From assembly GCA_003169975.1 (NCBI GenBank), contig PNAA01000024.1:1-64000 (forward strand): a stretch of 64,000 nt of DNA. Direction: 5' to 3'. The translations under genes and the position numbers were made by a program. Shown one piece after another: positions 1 through 9,469 of this stretch. The first letter of the stretch is position 1. Every line of letters starts with the position of its first letter. This stretch comes from Spartobacteria bacterium (GTDB lineage: Bacteria > Verrucomicrobiota > Verrucomicrobiia > Chthoniobacterales > UBA10450). The notes under the pieces were generated by a model. It searched no databases. It was not told the DNA's origin and worked only from the letters and a program-made list of their open reading frames with translations.

Positions 1-544
1 ATCGGCACGACGCCTTGGGAGGACCGAAGGGGCTGCCAAACTAGAAGGCCAACCAAGAGGGTAGTAAGAAGTGTTTTCATAGGGATTCTCCAATCTTGCC
101 GACCCCCGGTGGCGCATGGCGGAGCTGCCGGACGGACCGATAATGATCCTGTGCCAAGACATGGCAAGACAGATCTGGGTTCTTTTGCGATTGTAATCTT
201 GCGGTCACAATCCGGAAAACCATGCCGATTGGTAGATGCCCTCGGACCGCACCAATAGCGTGTCCGGCCAGCGGTTGGCTGATCGGATGGCTAGGAACCG
301 TGGATAGCGGCCGCCAGCGTGAATCAAGGACAACGATAGTCAGCGCGGAGCTGGCCACGATCACTGCCGGCATTACGACAAAACGAAACCCCGCAGCCGC
401 GAGGAAGTGGTACATTGCGAATCTTTGGCTTGACTCCTGGAGTCCGAACCACAAGTATGAGTTCGACGCGCGCGTCTGGGCGATGGCAGAATTGGAACCG
501 CGATTCGCGCGGCGCTTCTGGCACATTCGAGGAAGGATTTCATT
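1..544. other. Leader region without a recognisable gene
   Basis: No convincing coding region was recognised on either strand. The short open frames here lack recognisable protein features and overlap one another. The last 20 bases hold the ribosome binding site of the following gene (GAGGAAGG at 529-536). Confidence 0.5.
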
Positions 545-2002
545 ATGATCAAAAAACTTCTCTTCGCCTCTGTCGTCTTATTTCTGGCTCTCACCAGCCT
601 GGCTCCAGCCCAGTCATTTGTAAGGCTGGTCAACCAACCGCCGGGCGGAGCGTATCTCAGTTTTCTCCTGACCGATGGAGCTGTGATGTCTCAGGCTAAC
701 GACTATTCCCATTGGTGGAAACTGACTCCAGATATTAACGGTAGTTATGTGAACGGCACGTGGACCCGGCTCGCACCACTCGAGTCTGGGTATGCTCCGA
801 ATGATTTTGCTTCCGCCGTCCTGGCGGATGGGCGGGTCATCATCTTGGGCGGTGAGTATAACAACGGCTCCTTCGTTTTGAGCAACCTGGGCGAAATCTA
901 CGATCCAGTCGCCAACACCTGGACTCCCCTCGATCCGCCATCCGGCTGGGACTTCATCGGAGACAGCCCTTCGGTCGTGCTCCCGGATGGCCGTTTCCTT
1001 GTCGGGAACAAGCTCAACATGGAAATGGCGGCGCTGGATCCTGGCACCCTTACCTGGACCATGTTGGGCTCCACCGGCAAAAGTGACTTTCATGCGGAAG
1101 AAGGCTGGACGCTGCTGCCCGATGGGACAGTCCTTACTTGCGACGTCCAGAACGCGCCTCACTCGGAACGCTATTTTCCTTCCACTCAAAGCTGGCCGAG
1201 AGTCGGGAACACGATCGTAGACTTGCATTCCCCTTCGCCCTTTAAAGGTTGCTCGCAATACGGCGATCTTGGTCAGTTTTGCTATTATCCGCCGGGCGAA
1301 ATAGGACCAGCCATTTTGCGGCCCGATGGCACCGTCTTCGCCACCGGCTCGTTCTCCAAGGTCAAGGCGGGGCACACCGCCATCTACACCCCCTCGAGAG
1401 ACATGACCGGTGCGGGCACCTGGGCGGCCGGACCCGATTTCCCAAACAACGACGATGCCGGAGATAGCTTTGCCGTTCTTCTGCCTAACGGGAAGGTCCT
1501 GCTGGAAGGGAACAGCGGCCAGATGTATGAGTTTGACGGAGTGACTTTTAACCCCACCCTCCAGACCTTCGGCTACCTGATAGTTTTGCCCACGGGAGAA
1601 GTGCTATCGGCCGACGGTCGAGCCGTCAAGCTTTATACTCCGGCTAACACGAGTTACGCGCCGGCCTGGGCGCCGCAAATCAAAGGCTACCCAAAGACCG
1701 TGCAGCGGGGTAACACCTACGCCATCTCGGGGCAGCAGTTTAACGGCCTGTCGCAAGCGGCCGCTTCGGGCGATGAGCTGGAAACTGCCACCAATTATCC
1801 GTTAGTGAGGTTGACTAATACCAAGACCCATCATGTTTTCTACGGCCGCACCCACGACCATAGCACGATGGGCGTCGCCACCGGCACGCAGCTGGTCTCG
1901 ACAAACTTCGACGTGCCCGCGACGATGGAAACCGGCACCTGTACGCTTGAAGTAGTCGCAAACGGGATCCCATCCCCGGCGGTCACCGTCACTGTGCTCT
2001 GA
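545..2002 (+). CDS. Secreted kelch-type beta-propeller protein
   Basis: A 485-residue protein with an N-terminal signal peptide (MIKKLLFASVVLFLALTSLA, cleavage near APAQS). The body holds repeated blades of the type LPDGRVL/LGG...YDPxxNTW, as in kelch and galactose-oxidase-like propellers, at about residues 60-370. A C-terminal beta-sandwich follows (about 375-485), with the DHSTMG segment seen after galactose-oxidase-like propellers. The start is supported by GAGGAAGG eight bases upstream. It is probably secreted or outer-surface. No copper-radical catalytic set could be assigned, so enzymatic activity is uncertain. It stands alone and is followed by a repeat-bearing spacer. Confidence 0.8.
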   Translation: MIKKLLFASVVLFLALTSLAPAQSFVRLVNQPPGGAYLSFLLTDGAVMSQANDYSHWWKLTPDINGSYVNGTWTRLAPLESGYAPNDFASAVLADGRVIILGGEYNNGSFVLSNLGEIYDPVANTWTPLDPPSGWDFIGDSPSVVLPDGRFLVGNKLNMEMAALDPGTLTWTMLGSTGKSDFHAEEGWTLLPDGTVLTCDVQNAPHSERYFPSTQSWPRVGNTIVDLHSPSPFKGCSQYGDLGQFCYYPPGEIGPAILRPDGTVFATGSFSKVKAGHTAIYTPSRDMTGAGTWAAGPDFPNNDDAGDSFAVLLPNGKVLLEGNSGQMYEFDGVTFNPTLQTFGYLIVLPTGEVLSADGRAVKLYTPANTSYAPAWAPQIKGYPKTVQRGNTYAISGQQFNGLSQAAASGDELETATNYPLVRLTNTKTHHVFYGRTHDHSTMGVATGTQLVSTNFDVPATMETGTCTLEVVANGIPSPAVTVTVL

Positions 2003-2180
2003 GCCAAAGGCTTTCGGCTGTCTGATCCGCCCGAGTTCAGATCGTTGATCTTCGATGGGACCTTCTGCCGACGCGGCAGTCTCTACACCATTTAACTGCA
2101 AATTCCCGACACGTCAGTTGCGGTCCATGGGAGGCCAGATCCCATGTTGACGTGCAGTTCGCCGAAGTAAGGTGTGCGAA

Positions 2181-2354
2181 TGGTGCCGGAGCTGCGCGGA
2201 ACGGGGTCGCGTCCGAACATTTTGACATTTAAGCTGCGTGGGAACAACAAGACCAGGCGGCCAAATCTTGACACGAAGCAATCTTTCAGGACGAGGCGAA
2301 CCGGCGGTTTTTTCCGAGGATGGGATTCGCTTCTCGGAAAATGATGGCTGACCC
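2181..2354 (+). repeat. RAYT-associated repeat, copy E1
   Basis: First of three long copies of a repeat family (E2 3695-3962, E3 6350-6542; short copy near 48,648-48,682). Shared blocks include GGAACGGGGTCGCGTCCGAA, ACATTTTGACATTT, AATCTTGACACGAAGCAATC and GGCTGACCC. It contains no gene. The family lies beside fossils of REP-associated tyrosine transposase genes, so a REP-type origin is inferred. Confidence 0.7.
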
Positions 2355-2380
2355 GATGTCTGACTTCTAAGCGGCGATCA

Positions 2381-3667
2381 CTACGGGCGCTCCCCGGCTG
2401 CATCCTGGTTGCGGTAGAGCTCGATTTGATGCCGGACGGCATCGAGGGCTCCGCGTCCCCATAGATTCGCGGGCTCGACATCGTCGTTGGTATTCGCATC
2501 AAAGCCCTCGTCGGGCGGCACGAACTCATTGAATTGATGGATGATCAGAAAGATGGGATCAAGCTGGCGTGCGTAAGCCATAAACGAAGCCAAGGTGGTG
2601 TAGGAATCATGTCGGCCGAAGCGCAACGCGTCGTCGGGACAGTAGGGCGGAGCATTGGGATTTGGACAACCCCATCCATCTTGCCCGGCGGTGGCGATGG
2701 AGGCGGTAAAGTTTTCCACGCGGGAGGCCGCTGGATAGCGGATCCTGGTGTATGACGGGTAATAAGGGCAGAATGAGAGCGTGCAAGTAGGGTTGAGGCG
2801 GTCGACCCAACTCCAGAAGCCGTAATCGGGATTGATTTCCACCGGGCCGTCGGGCGCGCCTTGCCGGGCCCAGAGGGCGGGCTGGCTGTCGAGATATCCC
2901 GCCAGCATTCGGAATGTATATTCGCGCTCGATCTCAGGATGGTTTCTCAAAAATTCTCTGATTTGAAACCACAACGGATTGTCCGACCGGTTTGGATCTT
3001 GCGCCGCCCCGAGGTAAATCAGCATCAGAGGCTTGCCTTGGTAAATCACGTTCCGCCCCGGGTACTGGCGCATCAGCGAGCCGAAGTATTCGATTTCTTT
3101 TTGGAATGCGGTCTTGCCGTCGATATCCTCGAACAAAACATTCTGATCGATGCCACCGAGCAGAGGAATTAGCTTAAGCGGAGTGCGGAGCCTCGACCAC
3201 GCGAGATAAAGGTTGCCGGTATTGTCGCGGATGTTCTGGTAGTCGGCGCGCAGCACGGGACAGCAATTAAAGTTTCGGAGATATTTCCTGGCGAACCACT
3301 CGCTGTTGAAGATGCAGCTTACGTCATTGGTTAAATCGATGATGGCGGCGTCAATCCCCATCCGTTGCAGCCAGGCGACGTGCTGTTGAATGACGGCGGG
3401 ATCCGCGCTGTCATAACCGCCGCCCACTGCCTGCATGTCTGCGGATTGCAAGAGAGGCGTGGCCGCGCTGCCCTGGAAAGTCACGGCGTGGGGGCCAAAC
3501 CAGGCTTCGTATTCCATGACGACGACGTGGCTGTGAGTGCCGACAACCAGTGGGTTATCTGCGTCAATACCCGACAAGGCCGGTGACGCGGGCATAAGGG
3601 CCAAGTGTGACAGGAGGGCTAACAGGAGAGGTCGCGACAACAGTCCCTGATATTGGCTCACAACCAA
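2381..3667 (-). CDS. Secreted glycoside-hydrolase-like protein (GH99/GH71-like barrel)
   Basis: A 428-residue protein with an N-terminal hydrophobic export signal (LLLALLSHLALMPASPALS). The body resembles TIM-barrel proteins related to GH99/GH71 or DUF5010: an early YEAWFGPH segment, HVAWLQRMGIDAAIIDLTND, KPLMLIYLGA, and a late HQFNEF segment at strand ends where such enzymes carry catalytic acids. The family is assigned from the overall motif order, not a confident match. It could act on polysaccharide outside the cytoplasm. It is transcribed toward the kelch gene and flanked on both sides by the E repeats. Confidence 0.6.
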   Translation of the reverse strand: MVVSQYQGLLSRPLLLALLSHLALMPASPALSGIDADNPLVVGTHSHVVVMEYEAWFGPHAVTFQGSAATPLLQSADMQAVGGGYDSADPAVIQQHVAWLQRMGIDAAIIDLTNDVSCIFNSEWFARKYLRNFNCCPVLRADYQNIRDNTGNLYLAWSRLRTPLKLIPLLGGIDQNVLFEDIDGKTAFQKEIEYFGSLMRQYPGRNVIYQGKPLMLIYLGAAQDPNRSDNPLWFQIREFLRNHPEIEREYTFRMLAGYLDSQPALWARQGAPDGPVEINPDYGFWSWVDRLNPTCTLSFCPYYPSYTRIRYPAASRVENFTASIATAGQDGWGCPNPNAPPYCPDDALRFGRHDSYTTLASFMAYARQLDPIFLIIHQFNEFVPPDEGFDANTNDDVEPANLWGRGALDAVRHQIELYRNQDAAGERP

Positions 3668-3694
3668 TTCTCTCTCGGGCGCGACAAAGAATCA

Positions 3695-3962
3695 ACGGTG
3701 CGCGGAACGGCGGTGCGCGGAACGGGGTCGCGTCCGAACATTTGACATTTGAGCTGCGTGGGAAAAACAGGGGTCAGGCAGCCAATCTGGACAGGAAGCA
3801 ATCTTGCAGGACGAGGCGGACCGGCGGTTTCTTTCAGGAGTGGATTCTCTGTCAAAAAATGATGCCTGACCCACGGTGGATTCAATGCCGGACCTCTTCC
3901 CCGCGCGACGCGGCTGCGGCGGGCCCGATCGGGCACCTTAGCGCTACGTTTCGACAGGCGGT
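3695..3962 (+). repeat. RAYT-associated repeat, copy E2
   Basis: Second and longest copy of the E repeat. An internal unit of about 98 bp is bounded by an inverted pair, GGGTCAGGCA at 3775-3784 and TGCCTGACCC near 3862-3871. The part after 3871, including CCGGACCTCTTCCCCGCG and CTTCGACAGGCGG, is shared with E3 but not E1. A tandem GGTGCGCGGAACGG doublet lies at the left end. Confidence 0.7.
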
Positions 3963-4648
3963 CGAAATGGAACGTGGGGTCGCATTGCGCTGCGGCCGCT
4001 CGCACGCCATAACTCCAGCGCCTCCTGTTTGTATTGCTTCGTGTAGCTCGCCTTGCTGCGAGTTGGCTTCGTCAACTGTGTCTTCATGTGGGCTCCTCGG
4101 GTTTTTGGTCCCAAGCCCACTGTCCGTCAAATCAGGGCAACCCCACATCCATACATTTGACATTCCAATGCGGTTCGGGTCGTCAGCATGCTTTGTGCTG
4201 TGGAAGCGTGCGTACGTCAGAGCCAAAGGTAAATCAGAAGCGTCGTCTTGTTGCCAAACTTTTTCCGGAAGGGATTTGCGGTCAAAGGCGGAAAATCGGC
4301 GTCGAGGGGCGCCGATCGATTGAACTTTCGCGCGCGCGTTTCCCAGGCTTCACGTCCGGCGTTTTGGAGGGTGGAAAAAATTGTATAAAAAATGTTTGAC
4401 ATCTCTACTAAATCACTGGAGTATCAATCTCTACTAAACAAGTAGACATTAAAACAACTGAATATGAAAACACTTCTGATTGAAATGGTCTCCGTCATTA
4501 AGGTGAGCTTGTTCTGGGCGCTGGCGTTGCCCGCCGCAGCTGTTATTTGTCCGCTCTTGGCGGGTTGGGGAAAAGTCAGCGCGCTGATCTCGCGCGGTCA
4601 AAGCACAGCGACTGGGCCCTTTGCGTCGCGCCTGAGGCCCGCTTCTCG
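3963..4648. other. Spacer with degenerate sequence
   Basis: No gene is supported. An ACATTTGACATT echo of the E repeat occurs near 4154. The AT-richer stretch 4380-4460 holds a TTGACA (4396-4401) and a duplicated CTCTACTAAA, and could contain a promoter, but no good -10 box is spaced correctly. An open frame from 4464 starts with a hydrophobic stretch but soon ends and has no support. Confidence 0.4.
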
Positions 4649-5089
4649 ATGAATCCCTCGCGCGATTATCGCAAATACACGGACTTCGCCCTGGATGCTT
4701 TAATCAAGAGGTTCCCTTCTCATCCCGATCATGCGGGCGCATTGTCCGAGTCTGAACGTCGGCGCAAAGAGCGCGACCAGGGGCGCGAAGCGACGAAAAA
4801 TCATCCAGGCGCGGGGGCACTTCCGGCAGGCAAAGGAATTCCGGCTTCGGCAAGAGTGGCGGGAATTGTTGCCAGTATTGTGTTTGCGCTGGCAGCCCTC
4901 TATCTAGCGCTTCAGATTTTTTCTCTCGGGACGCAGCGCGACGAGCCCCCGCCCCCCTTGCCAGCGTCATCCCCTAAAGCGCAAGCACCCGTCTCCGGAT
5001 CGCTGCCACCGTCGGAAGTTCGTCATTTGTCGTCAACTCGCGAGAATAGTAGACGCGACCCTATCTTATCTTCGAGCTGCGCTCGTTAG
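4649..5089 (+). CDS. Hypothetical single-span membrane protein
   Basis: An unrecognised 146-residue product. The N-terminal half is charged and hydrophilic (MNPSRDYRKYTDFALDALIK, then a basic SESERRRKERD stretch). One clear transmembrane segment follows (about residues 65-90, VAGIVASIVFALAALYLAL), then a proline-rich tail (EPPPPLPASSP). An in-frame upstream start at 4547 exists, but the sequence before 4649 looks non-coding. It sits inside the RAYT-fossil zone, so it may be a remnant. Confidence 0.4.
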   Translation: MNPSRDYRKYTDFALDALIKRFPSHPDHAGALSESERRRKERDQGREATKNHPGAGALPAGKGIPASARVAGIVASIVFALAALYLALQIFSLGTQRDEPPPPLPASSPKAQAPVSGSLPPSEVRHLSSTRENSRRDPILSSSCAR

Positions 5090-5142
5090 GCACCGCTGTG
5101 ATTCTCGCGAATATAGAAGAGGATCGGACCTGGATCGGACCT

Positions 5143-5212
5143 ATACATTTGACATTGGGAGGATCAGCTGAGCGGCTGGCTAAGTCAGCGGGAGCTGGGG
5201 GAGCTATTTCTC
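5143..5212 (+). pseudogene. Small RAYT transposase fragment
   Basis: Contains ACATTTGACATT followed by a stretch that can be read as LSQRELGELF, the same helix-turn-helix segment as in the larger fossil at 5950-6345. Only about 15 codons survive. It shows that more than one REP-associated tyrosine transposase copy has decayed here. Confidence 0.5.
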
Positions 5213-5590
5213 GTTTGTCCCAGGCGAACCATTGTTGGGCGATGGCACGATCGACCGTCCACGCGCCCTTGGAACAAGCGCCATACTCGCGGGCGCAGCA
5301 GCGTTGCCATCAACAAAAAAGGAGTTCGGCGAGGCGCCCGAAGGGGCTCTCATCCCGCCTGCGGAAGTCGCGGCGAAGCTGATCATGGCCAAAAGAACGC
5401 CGACCGAGCAAAGAAGAAGACCAAGCTGGACTCGTGGACAAAAAAGCCGCACTGAAAAGTGGATTGCTTTTTCATATGGCCATTCACGTGGCGTTGGATC
5501 GCCAGGAATGGTGTAATTCCGCGCAAAGATTCGAGCGAAAATCAAGCACAAACATCAGGCCGCGCGCTTCTGCCGGAACGCGCCCGGGAA
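5213..5590. other. Spacer, no gene recognised
   Basis: Overlapping open frames exist on both strands (for example 5232-5516 +), but none shows a recognisable domain, ribosome binding site or consistent codon pattern. Confidence 0.35.
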
Positions 5591-5866
5591 TCACTTCTCC
5601 ACCGACTTCCAGATGAGTACCGGAACAGTGCCCTTGGGCACTTTCAATGCGTCCCCCGGCTTGGCCGGCAGCGGGCGCATCTTCACACATTCCACCGCTC
5701 CCACAGAGATCGGCGCCTCGATGGCAAAATGCAGGATCCATTCTTCCACCACTTTCGCCTTTGCCTCCGACTCCTTCATTCCCGGCGGCATGATTTGCGC
5801 CGTCACCAGGAAAGCGATTCCATCTGACTGTAATTCGAGTTCAAACAAACCCTTGAGCTGTTTCAT
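5591..5866 (-). CDS. Small hypothetical protein
   Basis: A 91-residue unrecognised product starting MKQLKGLFELELQSDGIAF and ending PVLIWKSVEK. Alternating hydrophobic and charged residues look protein-like, with no signal peptide or membrane span. A longer frame reaches 6025, but its extra N-terminus overlaps sequence that reads better as RAYT remnant. No clear Shine-Dalgarno sequence is visible. Confidence 0.4.
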   Translation of the reverse strand: MKQLKGLFELELQSDGIAFLVTAQIMPPGMKESEAKAKVVEEWILHFAIEAPISVGAVECVKMRPLPAKPGDALKVPKGTVPVLIWKSVEK

Positions 5867-5949
5867 GTGCCGGAGTGTATCCAATGGAGTGCGCGGGAGC
5901 AAAACTTCCTTGCGGGGCGGGAGTCGTTCGTGCTCACAAGACGAAACGA

Positions 5950-6345
5950 GAACTGACCATGTGCGGCACATTTGGAGTCTGTTTTGCCCAGACGCGGTGC
6001 CGGGCGCGGACTGGTTCAAGCGCACGCTCGTCCCGACGTTGCCTGACCAGCAATTGAAAGGGCGCCAGGAAGTGACGGGTCTGTGGCGCGGGGTTGCGAG
6101 GCTGAGTGCCGAGGTGGTCTTGCAGGCGGTGGCGAAGCACTATGGGTTGTCGGTGCGACGGTTGCGGGAAAAGGGAGGTCGTGGTCTGGAGGCGCGCAAC
6201 GTGGCGCTGTGGCTGATCTGGGAGAGGTGTGGTTTGAGTCAGCGGGAGTTGGGCGAGCTATTTGGAGGGATGAATTACGCCGCGCCGCGGCAGCGCAACG
6301 GCTGCGGCGGCTCAAGCCGGAGAGTCGCCAGGTGGCTGAGATAAT
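5950..6345 (+). pseudogene. Truncated REP-associated tyrosine transposase (C-terminal part)
   Basis: Reads as the C-terminal end of a RAYT/IS200-like REP transposase: a DWFKRTLVPTLPDQQ-like segment, then the DnaA-like helix-turn-helix region VAKHYGLSVRRLREKG, ARNVALWLIWERCGLSQREL and GELFGGMNYAA. The catalytic N-terminal half (HUH and tyrosine) is missing. The last helix runs into a frameshift where AVSQR would be expected. It is immediately followed by repeat E3, the usual RAYT-REP arrangement. Confidence 0.65.
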
Positions 6346-6349
6346 TGAT

Positions 6350-6542
6350 TGGAACGTCAAATGTTCAAATCCTGACACGAAGCAATCCTTCAGGATAAGG
6401 CGGATCGGCGGTTTCTTCAGGAATGGACTCGCGGTAGAAATGATGCCTGACCCACGGTGGGTTCAACGCCGGACCTCTTCCCCGCGCTGACGCGGCTGCG
6501 GCGAGCCCGATTCGGGCATCTTAGCTATGCTTCGACAGGCGG
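6350..6542 (+). repeat. RAYT-associated repeat, copy E3
   Basis: Third copy of the E family, adjoining the transposase fossil. It shares CACGAAGCAATCCTTCAGGA, GATGCCTGACCCACGGTGG, CCGGACCTCTTCCCCGCG and CTTCGACAGGCGGG with E2. Confidence 0.7.
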
Positions 6543-6582
6543 GCCGTAACGCGGGTGAAGGAGCGGCCGGGCTTTCAGGCTC
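6543..6582 (+). repeat. Mini-element W, copy 1
   Basis: One of four copies of a roughly 40-bp unit of the form GCCGTAACGC...GAAG...GGCCGGGCTTTCA. Other copies are near 45,626-45,665 (+), 47,611-47,648 (-) and 61,646-61,692 (-). Confidence 0.5.
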
Positions 6583-6830
6583 CGGAGTTAGCGAAACGCC
6601 GCAACGTCATCGTCATCGCCGATGAAGCGCACCGCAGCCAATCCGACTTGATCGACGGACTCGCGCCCAATCTTCGCGACTCCGAGAAGGAATTAGCGAT
6701 CGCGAGACACGATCGCCAGCACGCGAGGGCGCGTGCGCTCCCCAATCCAAAGAGCTTCAACCGGCACGCCGATCGAGAAGACCGGCACCAATACGCGCGC
6801 GGTCTTCGGCGATTTGCCTCCCCCGAGGCT
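6555..6830 (+). pseudogene. Fossil of a type I restriction subunit (HsdR) helicase domain
   Basis: One frame reads RRNVIVIADEAHRSQSDLID, the Walker B/DEAH box segment of HsdR motor domains. About 90 bp later a different frame reads STGTPIEKTGTNTRAVFGD, the next conserved HsdR segment. The frame change and loss of both ends show a pseudogene. This HsdR is of a different subtype (DEAH) from the fragment at 58.5-59.2 kb. Confidence 0.65.
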
Positions 6831-7163
6831 CTACGAAAGTGGCTTCCCGTCGATTTTTTTGGGTGTTGCGTTGTCGTGCAGTCCACGACCACGGCTTCTT
6901 GCTGGCCGAGCTTGGCACGCCTTTGCAGCCGGCCGACACAACCCCGCTGCAGACCCTTTGCAGGCGCATTGCAACAGTCGCGCAAAGCGCGCGCGCCGCG
7001 TTGCCGGCGAGTCTGATTTCCCGGGCCGCGTTCTTCGGACGGCCGAATCACAGCGCCGACCATCGCAGCTTAACGCGGCGGGCGGCGCCCCACATTATCA
7101 ACTCAGAAGGCCGCGCGATTTTGAGATCGCGGACGGCGAGCGCGATTCGACTGCGAAGCGGCC

Positions 7164-7208
7164 TTGGAACAAACGCGCGATTTTTCGGAGAATCAGGTCG
7201 CGCACATA
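7164..7208 (+). repeat. Dispersed repeat, first copy (pair with 12,293)
   Basis: Begins TTGGAACAAACGCGCGATTT and continues TTCGGAGAATCAGGTCGCGC. A near-identical copy lies at 12,293-12,337, about 5.1 kb away in the same orientation. Confidence 0.6.
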
Positions 7209-7249
7209 CAGTCTGCTGTCACGATTAATAGAAGCTCCACGGGCAGATT

Positions 7250-7323
7250 CGATTGATTCGCTCGCGCACTCGCTGACCCTAGCGGGCTTCGTCTATGTCG
7301 CGCCGTGCCCGCGCGCTCCATTC
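7250..7323 (-). repeat. Mini-element X, copy 6
   Basis: Reverse-orientation copy of element X. The diagnostic parts are GATTGATTCGC, an AGCGGGC core, GTCTATGTCGC and GCTCCATTC. See the entry at 61,761 for the consensus. Confidence 0.55.
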
Positions 7324-7581
7324 CCGCCGGCGAAATTGTGGAGCCGACCTGGTGTGCCTGCGCGGGCTAATTCTCCGGAAGCGAAATAATCCTCACAAAG
7401 ACGGAATCAGGCGAAAAATGGTTGATTTTGCGGCACTTCACGAATCGGGGAATCGCCGATTCCAACAGGTGTCAAATCTCGAGCTTTTATTGAACCCGGC
7501 TGCCTGGCATTCGAGCACCGTGGCATCCCCGGCTACGTGCGCCGTCGCTCAAAAGGCGGTGCAGTGGATTCCGTCGCCCTT

Positions 7582-9321
7582 TCAATCTTTGGAGCGAGTG
7601 ACAGCCATCGCGCCTGCGAGCGGAAAGGCTTGCTTGTGCCTCAGATCGATCGCTCGAGCCTCGAAAATCACGCTGCCTTTGGGAAAGTCATGGACGGCAA
7701 ATATTCGACCGAATCCAGCGAAGGCCAGATGCGGGTTGCCCGACGCAATGGCCACGTCGGGCCGCGGAAGCCCCGTTTCCGTGACACCGAACAGTTTCCA
7801 TCGATCCATTTCGTCTCTAAAACCGAGGATTACACAATCCGCGGGCGCATCTCGTCCTGGAATCTGGCCCCACCCTTCCGCGAGGAGTCGATCGGGCGAG
7901 ACAAAGGCGACGCGATCGAGATAACCGGCGATCTTCGAGGTCGGCGTGTCTGATCGTTCTACGGCTCGCGTCAACGCGCCGTCGATAAGGCGTGGTCGCA
8001 AGGCATCGTGTTCCGCCAGAGTTCGAATCCTCTGCAGCGTCTCAGGATACGGCGATAAGAAATGCAAGTCCGGGTTGGCCGGAATCGCCAGACTCCAGCG
8101 TGCGACCAATTGGAGGTGCTGACGCTCGGTAGTGTTTCTTTCGAGTTGAGGCATCTCCTGGCGAAATGTGAAAACCCAGCCGGCAAGCAACAGAGCAGCC
8201 CCGACGAGCGCGACAAATTTCGGGCAAATTGATCGTTCGACGTTCTGATAGGCAGTACAGAACAGGCCGATGACGGCGATGTAGAGAAAGACGGTGAAGA
8301 CGGTGTAGCGAACATCAAAAGCCACAGCAACGCCGAAGCCGACGCGACCTGAGGCAGTAACCAGACCTGAAATCAACACGTAGCTTCCAAGGTTCAACCA
8401 AGGGTAGAAAGCGCGCCGGGAATCTTCCCGTTCGGCGCGCCTGATTGCGACGACAACCAGCCACGCAAACAGACTCAAGATGAACACGCCGACGAACGCC
8501 GGCGCGGAAGTTATGAAGAGATCGCCGACCCAGATTGTGAAGTAGTGGAGAAGCCGCGGAAGCTTCGAGATACCGATGGCAAAGGGAGGGGTGTCGGGCG
8601 GGTGTTTGTAACCAATGAAATAAGCCGCGATCGAGACAATTCCCGCGAGCGAATAAGCAATGCGCCAGAACCTCCGGTCAGCGGTGGATTCGGAAACTGG
8701 AAGCCCTTTCCACTGCGCTGGGAAAGCCAAAAGCCATACGAGCATTCCGTTGGCGCAGGTGTAGGTGCTGAGCAACGCGAGCAGGCCGTTAGTCATCGCT
8801 TTCATGCGGAACGACTTCGCGCGCAGGTTGCAAACCAGCGCGAAAACCAGAGCAAAGGCCGGAGTAAAATTTTCACCCTCGATCCCGTAGAGGAAGTTCT
8901 CATACTGGCGCGGCGAGAAGAGCAAGAGATTCATGAAGATGAACCCGCAGCACGCAATGGGGCGCGAGACGCATTGCCGTAGCAAACAATACAATCCGGC
9001 AGAGCCGGCGCAGACCCACGCGAAGGTTAGCGCCATGCCGTAACGCACATCCCAGCCAGCCGGCACGAAAAGGGCAAGGTAAAGCAGTCGGGGAAACAAT
9101 TTGCGCGATTCATTGTGTTGACTCCAAAGATCAGCAAAGTGAAGCGTGCCCCGGTAATAGGAGGCGAGCGTGTCGCCCGGCGTGAGCCACTCGTCCCACC
9201 ATGGCACGGCGACCCAATGGGTGAGCATCACGTGAAACGCCCAGCAAATCGGCAGCGCAACCAGCGCCGCGCAGAGAACTCTGCTTGCAACCTTATTCGG
9301 GATTAGCTCTTTCATATCCAT
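7582..9321 (-). CDS. Polytopic membrane protein of unknown function
   Basis: About 579 residues from the MDMKELIPNK start. Roughly ten or more hydrophobic segments cover residues 15-420. A charged extracytoplasmic C-terminal part of about 150 residues ends in IFEARAIDLRHKQAFPL. The general plan (membrane core, aromatic VPWWDEWLTPGD loop after the first span) resembles GT-C type or PMT-like glycosyltransferases and DUF2029-like proteins, but no catalytic motif could be fixed. A frame up to 9522 exists, but it would overlap the next gene and begins with non-coding-like sequence. Confidence 0.6.
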   Translation of the reverse strand: MDMKELIPNKVASRVLCAALVALPICWAFHVMLTHWVAVPWWDEWLTPGDTLASYYRGTLHFADLWSQHNESRKLFPRLLYLALFVPAGWDVRYGMALTFAWVCAGSAGLYCLLRQCVSRPIACCGFIFMNLLLFSPRQYENFLYGIEGENFTPAFALVFALVCNLRAKSFRMKAMTNGLLALLSTYTCANGMLVWLLAFPAQWKGLPVSESTADRRFWRIAYSLAGIVSIAAYFIGYKHPPDTPPFAIGISKLPRLLHYFTIWVGDLFITSAPAFVGVFILSLFAWLVVVAIRRAEREDSRRAFYPWLNLGSYVLISGLVTASGRVGFGVAVAFDVRYTVFTVFLYIAVIGLFCTAYQNVERSICPKFVALVGAALLLAGWVFTFRQEMPQLERNTTERQHLQLVARWSLAIPANPDLHFLSPYPETLQRIRTLAEHDALRPRLIDGALTRAVERSDTPTSKIAGYLDRVAFVSPDRLLAEGWGQIPGRDAPADCVILGFRDEMDRWKLFGVTETGLPRPDVAIASGNPHLAFAGFGRIFAVHDFPKGSVIFEARAIDLRHKQAFPLAGAMAVTRSKD

Positions 9322-9469
9322 TAGGGGAGAGGATATCCGCCTTACTCGCTCCGCCAAAGAGGATAACGCCTGTCCCTTTGTCTTGCCTGTCATTATTATC
9401 CGCACCTGTTTGCGGCCCTCCGTAGCCAGGGAAAGGGGCGCCGCGCGCGTTACAACCGGTTGATACCGT

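Larger units (their letters stand above)
6831..7581. other. Degenerate intergenic region
   Basis: No intact gene. It contains one copy of a dispersed repeat (7164-7208), one copy of mini-element X (7250-7323) and a small palindrome (GGAATCGCCGATTCC near 7451). Open frames on both strands are rich in Arg/Ala/Ser and look like shadow translation. Confidence 0.45.

Noticed and set aside
614-1375. A 253-codon open frame opposite the kelch gene
   Set aside because: Shadow of the kelch gene; composition typical of antisense translation.
4396-4424. TTGACA followed by GAGTAT as a promoter
   Set aside because: The -10 match is poor and the TTTGACATC string echoes the E repeat, so it is not reported as a promoter.
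8018-8035. GAGTTCGAATCCTCTGC, resembling the T-arm of a tRNA
   Set aside because: It lies in the middle of a coding region and no acceptor, D or anticodon arm can be built around it.
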